This document shows, in pieces, positions 19,649 through 23,056 of a stretch of DNA of 23,056 bases. The notes below the pieces were generated by a model. It ran no database searches and had not been told where the DNA came from. It saw nothing but the letters and a program-made list of their open reading frames with translations. Location of the stretch: assembly GCA_046594445.1 (NCBI GenBank), contig JBKJSM010000081.1:1-23056 (forward strand), read 5' to 3'. This stretch comes from Gaiellasilicea sp046594445. GTDB taxonomy: Bacteria > Actinomycetota > Thermoleophilia > Gaiellales > Gaiellaceae. Position numbers and translations under genes: made by a program. The first letter of the stretch is position 1, and every line of letters starts with the position of its first letter.

Positions 19649-20365
19649 TCACCGCTCGCAAACGAAGTGCAGGCGGCCGGACTTCTTCGATGGTCGAGCC
19701 CGCTGCCGGTCGTAGACTTTGATGCGTCGGAAACGGTCGCCGAGGCTGTCTTTGATCCGTTCGACGCTGAACGAGATCTCCGGAATGGCCTCCGAGTGGA
19801 GCTGGTAGATCGATTCCTCCTGGCACTCGAACACCTGGAGGTGCCAGTGGACAACACCGCCGACCTCAGCGTCAACGACCTCCATCAACAAGAGGTTGTC
19901 GCCGAACCAGATCGCCTGCTGCGGCTGCGCGACGACCTCGCGGAGCCGGTACTCGGTGTTGATGTCGAAGACAAAGATCCCTCGGTCTGAGAGATGTTCG
20001 CGCGCGCCAGCGAACAGCGCCTCCCACTGCGAGAACGTCAGGAGGTGATTGATCGAGTCGTACACGCACAGGACCACGTCGAAGGTCTCGTCGAGGCTGC
20101 CCTCTGTCATGTCGGCCTGTATGAGACGCGCCTCGGGCACCTTCTCGGCCGCGATCGCAAGCATTGCGGCGGACAGATCGACTCCGGTGACCTCGAAGTC
20201 AGAACGAAGCTGCTCTAGAATCGAACCGGTGCCGCAGGCCAGTTCCAGCACAGTCCCCGCACCAGGGTGATGCCGCTCGATCAGCCCGCGCACGTAGGCG
20301 GCGTGATCGGCCCGGTCACCCATAACCGAATCGTAGAAGCGTGCGAATGCTTCGTAACTCTGCAT
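19649..20365 (-). CDS. Class I SAM-dependent methyltransferase
   Basis: A 238-residue cytoplasmic enzyme with a Rossmann-type SAM fold. The N-terminus SYEAFARFYDSVMGDRADHAAY is typical of this subgroup. Motif I is VLELACGTGSI (39-49), the acidic residue that binds the SAM ribose is Asp63 in VTGVDLSAAML, motif II region has ARLIQADMTEG, and post-motif LDETFDVVLCVYDSINHLL is standard for the family. The C-terminal part (FVFDINTEYRLREV, then a beta-rich end) resembles methyltransferases of unknown substrate. The start is the ATG at 20365; a GTG at 20389 is possible. TTAGAT lies 14 nt upstream of the ATG. The methyl acceptor cannot be inferred. Confidence 0.88.
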   Translation of the reverse strand: MQSYEAFARFYDSVMGDRADHAAYVRGLIERHHPGAGTVLELACGTGSILEQLRSDFEVTGVDLSAAMLAIAAEKVPEARLIQADMTEGSLDETFDVVLCVYDSINHLLTFSQWEALFAGAREHLSDRGIFVFDINTEYRLREVVAQPQQAIWFGDNLLLMEVVDAEVGGVVHWHLQVFECQEESIYQLHSEAIPEISFSVERIKDSLGDRFRRIKVYDRQRARPSKKSGRLHFVCER

Positions 20366-20451
20366 GGCAGCCTGCCCGCATCTAACCACCCGCCGCCGTC
20401 ACCGTGACGTGCGACGGTTCCAGGAGGACAGTCAGCGGCAGTGCAGCGGTG

Positions 20452-20482
20452 GCCTGGGCCAGCGTCCGGGAATGTCACCTGA
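20452..20482 (+). repeat. Array site copy 12
   Basis: Consensus copy except TCACCTGA at the end. Only 7 nt separate it from the stop codon of the secreted-protein gene. Confidence 0.93.
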
Positions 20483-20489
20483 GCGACCC

Positions 20490-20888
20490 TTACAGAACGC
20501 GGACGAGCTTAGGCGGGGCGCAGGCTCTTGGTGCGGCGGCCCACCCCAACACCGACAGCTTCCAGCTGCCGGGTGCAGCCAGACGAATGATCGCGCTCGC
20601 CTCCGAAGCCTTAGGTGTCGTGCGGCGCAACGCGACCTCTCGGTACTGACCGCCTGGTCATTGAAGAACAAGTCGTAGCCGAACACTCGATGGCTCGGGC
20701 CGAAGGCCAACTGGACGGCTCGACACCCAGGCACTCGGCATCAGCGTTGTCACGGTCACGCGAGTCGGCTCTCCGCGCGACGCCGTTGCCGATGCCGTGA
20801 TGCGGACGCACAGCTTTGCCTCGGCGGCTACGGGGACGGCGACAGCTGCGAGCGAGACAGCGATCAAAGCGATCAGTAAGCGCGCCAT
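20490..20888 (-). pseudogene. Secreted protein gene with an in-frame stop codon
   Basis: From the ATG at 20888 the frame encodes a clear signal peptide, MARLLIALIAVSLAAVAVPV with an AEA-K cleavage region, then KLCVRITASATASRGEPTRVTV and a beta-like stretch. Codon 77 (20658-20660) is TGA. The same frame then continues sensibly for 55 more codons, with QYREVALRRTTP, then LAAPGSWKLSVLGWAAAP and CAPPKLVRVL, to TAA at 20490. Both parts look like one small exported beta-domain with a Cys in each half. So the gene is most likely inactivated by a point mutation (for example from TGG or CGA) or contains a sequence error. Read-through is possible but unsupported. Family unnamed to me. Confidence 0.68.
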
Positions 20889-20960
20889 CACATCAGGTAC
20901 TACGCCTCTCGTCCACGAGGAGTTCCAACGGTAGCGGAAGCGCAAAATGGAGCGTCCTTC

Positions 20961-20991
20961 GCCTGGGCCAGCGTCCGGGAATGTCCCCTGA
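20961..20991 (+). repeat. Array site copy 13
   Basis: Perfect consensus copy; the next plus-strand start codon lies 21 nt beyond it. Confidence 0.95.
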
Positions 20992-21012
20992 GGGACCGTA
21001 CTTCACGCGGGT

Positions 21013-21579
21013 ATGTCACCGCACAGAGCCTCTGGCCGACGGCCGTGCGATCGTGATGGGATCGACTGGCCGCAACTCGCGTCGTTCGTCGTAGCGCCCC
21101 TGCTCGCCCTCGCGCAGGTCGGCTTCGCCTTCGTGCGTCCGTGGCGATTGAGGTGGGCCTTGCTGTTCGGCGACCTCCTCGCGCTGTTCCTGATCCTCCA
21201 GCTCGTGTCGTGGCTCGGTCACAGCGAGGAGCCCTACCCGCTCCTCAGCGAGATCTTCATGCTCATCGCCACGCTGCTCCTCGCGGGGCTAGTCGTGGTG
21301 CTCGTCGCGATCCGCGACGGTGTCGCGTGGAGTGACGCACGATCGCGCGCACCCGGCCCGACGGATTCGGAGACGCGCTGGGCACTACGCGGCGTCGTGT
21401 TCTCCGTAGTCGCGGCGCTCTTCGGGACACTCTTCCCGCTCCTGCTCGGGGCCGCGCTCGTGGTGGTCGCCATCTCCTGGCGGCGCGAGCCGCCGTCGCG
21501 CGCGCGCTTCGTCGCGACCGGGATCCTCGTCGCCGCGTGGGCGATCGTCGGCATCGCGCTCGCCGCGCCGTGGATCTAG
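21013..21579 (+). CDS. Polytopic membrane protein, unknown
   Basis: A 188-residue protein with about five transmembrane helices, roughly 22-41, 48-68, 79-101, 127-155 and 165-187. Short loops are charged; the longest (102-126) is hydrophilic with WSDARSRAPGPTDSETRW. The N-terminal 18 residues are basic and soluble. No transporter or enzyme motif is recognised. The ATG at 21013 has no Shine-Dalgarno; TACTTC lies 8 nt upstream, a poor match to the promoters seen at other cassettes. Codon use in the second half is again strongly G/C at third positions, nearer to the core operon than to some neighbours. Confidence 0.72.
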   Translation: MSPHRASGRRPCDRDGIDWPQLASFVVAPLLALAQVGFAFVRPWRLRWALLFGDLLALFLILQLVSWLGHSEEPYPLLSEIFMLIATLLLAGLVVVLVAIRDGVAWSDARSRAPGPTDSETRWALRGVVFSVVAALFGTLFPLLLGAALVVVAISWRREPPSRARFVATGILVAAWAIVGIALAAPWI

Positions 21580-21610
21580 TAGTGGAGTACGCCTCCGCGC
21601 CGGAGACATT

Positions 21611-21641
21611 GACTGGGCCAGCGTCCGGGAATGTCCCCTGA
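21611..21641 (+). repeat. Array site copy 14
   Basis: Consensus copy except GAC for GCC at the start. It is followed after only 27 nt by the half-site copy 15. Confidence 0.95.
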
Positions 21642-21668
21642 GCGCGAGCGTGATGTGGTTCTCTGCCT

Positions 21669-21689
21669 CGTTCGGGAATGTCCCCTTGA
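21669..21689 (+). repeat. Array half-site copy 15 (3' half only)
   Basis: CGTTCGGGAATG followed by TCCCCTTGA, with one extra T. The 5' half (TGGGCCA) is absent. It forms the left border of the DUF2007 unit. Confidence 0.85.
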
Positions 21690-21730
21690 GGCCGGTCCGT
21701 GTAGAACGCTCGTAGAGGAGATTCGCGAAA

Positions 21731-21736
21731 TAGACT
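21731..21736 (+). promoter_or_regulatory. Leaderless-type -10 box of the DUF2007 gene
   Basis: TAGACT (TANNNT) ends exactly 6 nt before the GTG at 21743. Confidence 0.5.
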
Positions 21737-21742
21737 CCCGGC

Positions 21743-21949
21743 GTGGGAGAAGCTGTCCGCTTGACCGTCGTCCCGAACGAGGGCGAAGCCGAGATGGTGT
21801 GTCAAATGCTCCGCGCCGAAGGCATCCGCTGCGCCTATCGTGTCACAGACATCTCCGGAGAACTGGGGGGCCAGTTCGGCGGTTGGCGGGAAATACTCGT
21901 AGACGAGGATGATTTGACAACCGCCCGTGGGCTTCTGCCCGAGGCGTGA
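21743..21949 (+). CDS. DUF2007-family small signalling-like protein
   Basis: A 68-residue protein. The pattern VRLTVVPNEGEAEMVCQMLRAEGIRCAYRV, then GGWREILVDEDDLTTARGLL, is that of DUF2007 (putative prokaryotic signal-transducing domain, ferredoxin-like fold). Family members are often short stand-alone proteins of unknown partner. The protein looks complete. The GTG start is supported by TAGACT 6 nt upstream. It is the last unit of the array, bordered by a 3' half-site on the left and a 5' half-site on the right. Confidence 0.83.
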   Translation: MGEAVRLTVVPNEGEAEMVCQMLRAEGIRCAYRVTDISGELGGQFGGWREILVDEDDLTTARGLLPEA

Positions 21950-22005
21950 GTCACCCCTCCGAGGGCACTGCCCGCCGAGCGAGGCTGCCGAAAGTGAGTC
22001 GTTCG

Positions 22006-22018
22006 GATGGGCCAGCGT
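22006..22018 (+). repeat. Array half-site copy 16 (5' half only)
   Basis: GATGGGCCAGCGT matches the 5' half of the site up to the centre; the sequence then departs completely (GCTGTCGCG). This is the right end of the array, 39 nt before the stop codon of the HD-GYP gene. Confidence 0.7.
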
Positions 22019-22057
22019 GCTGTCGCGCGAGTGAGACGGATGCGCTGAGAGACTGCG

Positions 22058-23056
22058 TCAGGAGGGTGCGGGAGTTTCGGCTTCGAGCACGCGCAGGCAG
22101 ACCTCGACCACGCGCGGGTCGAACTGGGTGCCGGCCGCCTCTTCGAGCCGGCGCCGTGCCTCGTCGGTCGAGAGCGCGTGCCGGTAGGGCCGGTCGGTCG
22201 TCATCGCGTGGTACGCGTCGCAGGCGAAGATGATCCGCGCCTCGAGCGGGATCTCGTCGCCCGCCTTCTGGTCGGGATAGCCCTCACCGTCCCAGCGCTC
22301 GTGGCAGGCGCGCACGATCACGCACACGTCCTGCAGCTGCTCGATCGGGCCGATGATCTTCGCGCCGAGCTCCGGGTGCGTCTCGATCAGGCCGCGCTCC
22401 TCCTCGGTGAGCGGGCCCGGCTTCAGCAGCACCGAGTTCGGAATCCCAATCTTGCCGATGTCGTGGAAGAGCGCTCCCAGCTCGAGCCGCTTCAGCGTCT
22501 CGCTGTCGAGGCCGAGCTCCTCTCCCACCCGGAGGGAGGTGTCGGTGATCCAGCGGGCGTGCGAGGAGGTGTACTCGTCCCGCGCCTCCAGCGCGTTCGC
22601 GAGCGCCTCGACGGTCGAAAGGAAGGTGCGCTCGAGGCCTTCGAAGCTGGAGGCGCTGGCGATCGCGAGCTTCGCCTGGTCGGCGAGCCCTCCGAGCAGC
22701 TCGAGCTCGCGGTCGCCGAAGGAGACGCCCGGCGGGGAGGCGACCGCGATCGCGCCCCAGCGCCCCTCGATCGAGAACGGGGAGACGACGTAGGTTCCCG
22801 AACCGCCCGCCGGCACGTCGCTGAACGCGGCGTACTCCTCGGGCGCGAGCTCGAACGGGCCGGTGCGCTTGGCGTAGGGCTTGACGGCGTCGACCGGGAA
22901 GCGGCGCCCGACCACCCGGCCGTTGTCTTCGTAGCCGATCGCGGCCTGACCGACTAGGTCGCCTTGGATCGACTCCTGGAGCCAGAGCGAGGCGTGCGGC
23001 GCGTCCAACAGCTGTCGTGCGCCGGCGACGACTCGTTTCAGCACGCGGTCGAGGCC
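22058..23056 (-). CDS. GAF and HD-GYP domain protein, probable c-di-GMP phosphodiesterase (partial)
   Basis: The frame is open to the window edge, so the N-terminus is missing; positions here count from the GTG at 23044. A GAF-like sensor domain covers about 1-130 (SLWLQESIQGDLVGQAAIG, then SPFSIEGRWGAIAVASP). A linking helix leads into an HD-GYP domain (about 140-325) with SSHARW (His162), LFHDIGKIGIP (His194, Asp195), HERWDGEGYPDQ (GYP 255-257) and CDAYHAMTTDRPYR. The metal-binding and GYP residues are intact, so hydrolysis of cyclic di-GMP is expected. The protein appears cytoplasmic in the part seen. It reads toward the array and is the first normal chromosomal gene to its right. Confidence 0.92.
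   Translation of the reverse strand, partial: GLDRVLKRVVAGARQLLDAPHASLWLQESIQGDLVGQAAIGYEDNGRVVGRRFPVDAVKPYAKRTGPFELAPEEYAAFSDVPAGGSGTYVVSPFSIEGRWGAIAVASPPGVSFGDRELELLGGLADQAKLAIASASSFEGLERTFLSTVEALANALEARDEYTSSHARWITDTSLRVGEELGLDSETLKRLELGALFHDIGKIGIPNSVLLKPGPLTEEERGLIETHPELGAKIIGPIEQLQDVCVIVRACHERWDGEGYPDQKAGDEIPLEARIIFACDAYHAMTTDRPYRHALSTDEARRRLEEAAGTQFDPRVVEVCLRVLEAETPAPS

Larger units (their letters stand above)
13656..22018 (+). other. Candidate gene-cassette array bounded by 31-nt direct repeats
   Basis: Sixteen copies (14 near-full, two half) of one site divide this 8.4-kb region into 15 intervals. Fourteen of them hold a short gene or, once, a likely gene pair; one is only 27 nt long and empty. 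The consensus has a 5' half GCCTGGGCCAGYGT joined directly to a 3' half YCGGGAATGTCCCCTGA. All copies point the same way while 10 genes lie on the minus and 4 on the plus strand, so the site belongs to the unit and not to the gene. Neighbouring genes are unrelated in function. Compared with the trehalose operon, codon third positions look less uniformly G/C. No recombinase is present in the window. The cassette reading is inference; the repeat layout is directly visible. Confidence 0.75.

Noticed and set aside
14388..21640. Plus-strand ORFs that begin with MSPE or MSPD inside the repeated site
   Set aside because: The site contains ATGTCCCCTGA, so an ATG occurs in nearly every copy. The resulting frames are not in phase with the real plus-strand genes and run antisense through recognised minus-strand genes.
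13656..22018. CRISPR array
   Set aside because: Repeats are about 31 nt, but the spacing is 340-920 nt, spacers are whole genes, and no cas gene is present.
13656..22018. Intrinsic transcription terminators made by the repeated site
   Set aside because: The only hairpin is a 4-bp stem with a 3-nt loop, there is no T-run on either strand, and the site also lies directly upstream of plus-strand genes.
13656..22018. Classical integron with attC sites
   Set aside because: No GTTRRRY/RYYYAAC pair, no conserved longer arm, no integrase or attI in the window and genes in both orientations. Kept only as an analogy and as a test to run.

Overview
The window looks like chromosomal DNA of a high-GC actinobacterium. 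Codon third positions in the first 13 kb are almost all G or C. The GlgE-TreS-maltokinase set is typical of Actinomycetota, and many genes carry a TANNNT hexamer 6-7 nt before the start codon, the usual actinobacterial leaderless promoter. The gene mix (GlgE pathway, GAF/HD-GYP regulator, DUF2007 protein) would suit the Thermoleophilia, but that placement is inference.

Bases 1-13340 hold a tightly packed plus-strand operon for storage alpha-glucan and trehalose. In order: the end of glgE, treS, a maltokinase gene, glgB, an ABC-2 exporter (one ATPase, two permeases), treZ, glgX/treX and treY. Most neighbours overlap by 1-11 nt. TreS makes and isomerises trehalose/maltose, maltokinase makes maltose 1-phosphate, GlgE polymerises it and GlgB branches the glucan. 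GlgX/TreX, TreY and TreZ convert glucan back to trehalose. Leaderless-type promoters appear before the exporter ATPase (5234) and treZ (7796), so the locus may be transcribed as two or three nested units. Two very small ORFs follow (13391-13637).

Bases 13656-22018 are the unusual part. A 31-nt sequence occurs 14 times in near-complete form, plus one copy with only its 3' half and one with only its 5' half. All copies face the same way. Each interval holds essentially one short gene, in either orientation: HAD hydrolase (frameshifted), coiled-coil membrane protein, small membrane protein, a 76-aa unknown, VOC/glyoxalase-like protein, membrane-anchored exported protein, a Cys-motif unknown, P-loop kinase, two-helix membrane protein, a 121-aa unknown, methyltransferase, secreted protein (internal stop), polytopic membrane protein and DUF2007 protein. 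Many of these genes have their own promoter touching the start codon. The layout resembles an integron gene-cassette array, but the site lacks the recognisable attC core, genes face both ways and no integrase lies in the window. I read it as a candidate undescribed cassette/recombination-site system, or a divergent integron.

Bases 22058-23056 (minus strand) hold most of a GAF + HD-GYP cyclic-di-GMP phosphodiesterase gene that runs off the right edge. No rRNA, tRNA, CRISPR array or convincing intrinsic terminator was seen. No stretch over 300 bases lacks a gene.
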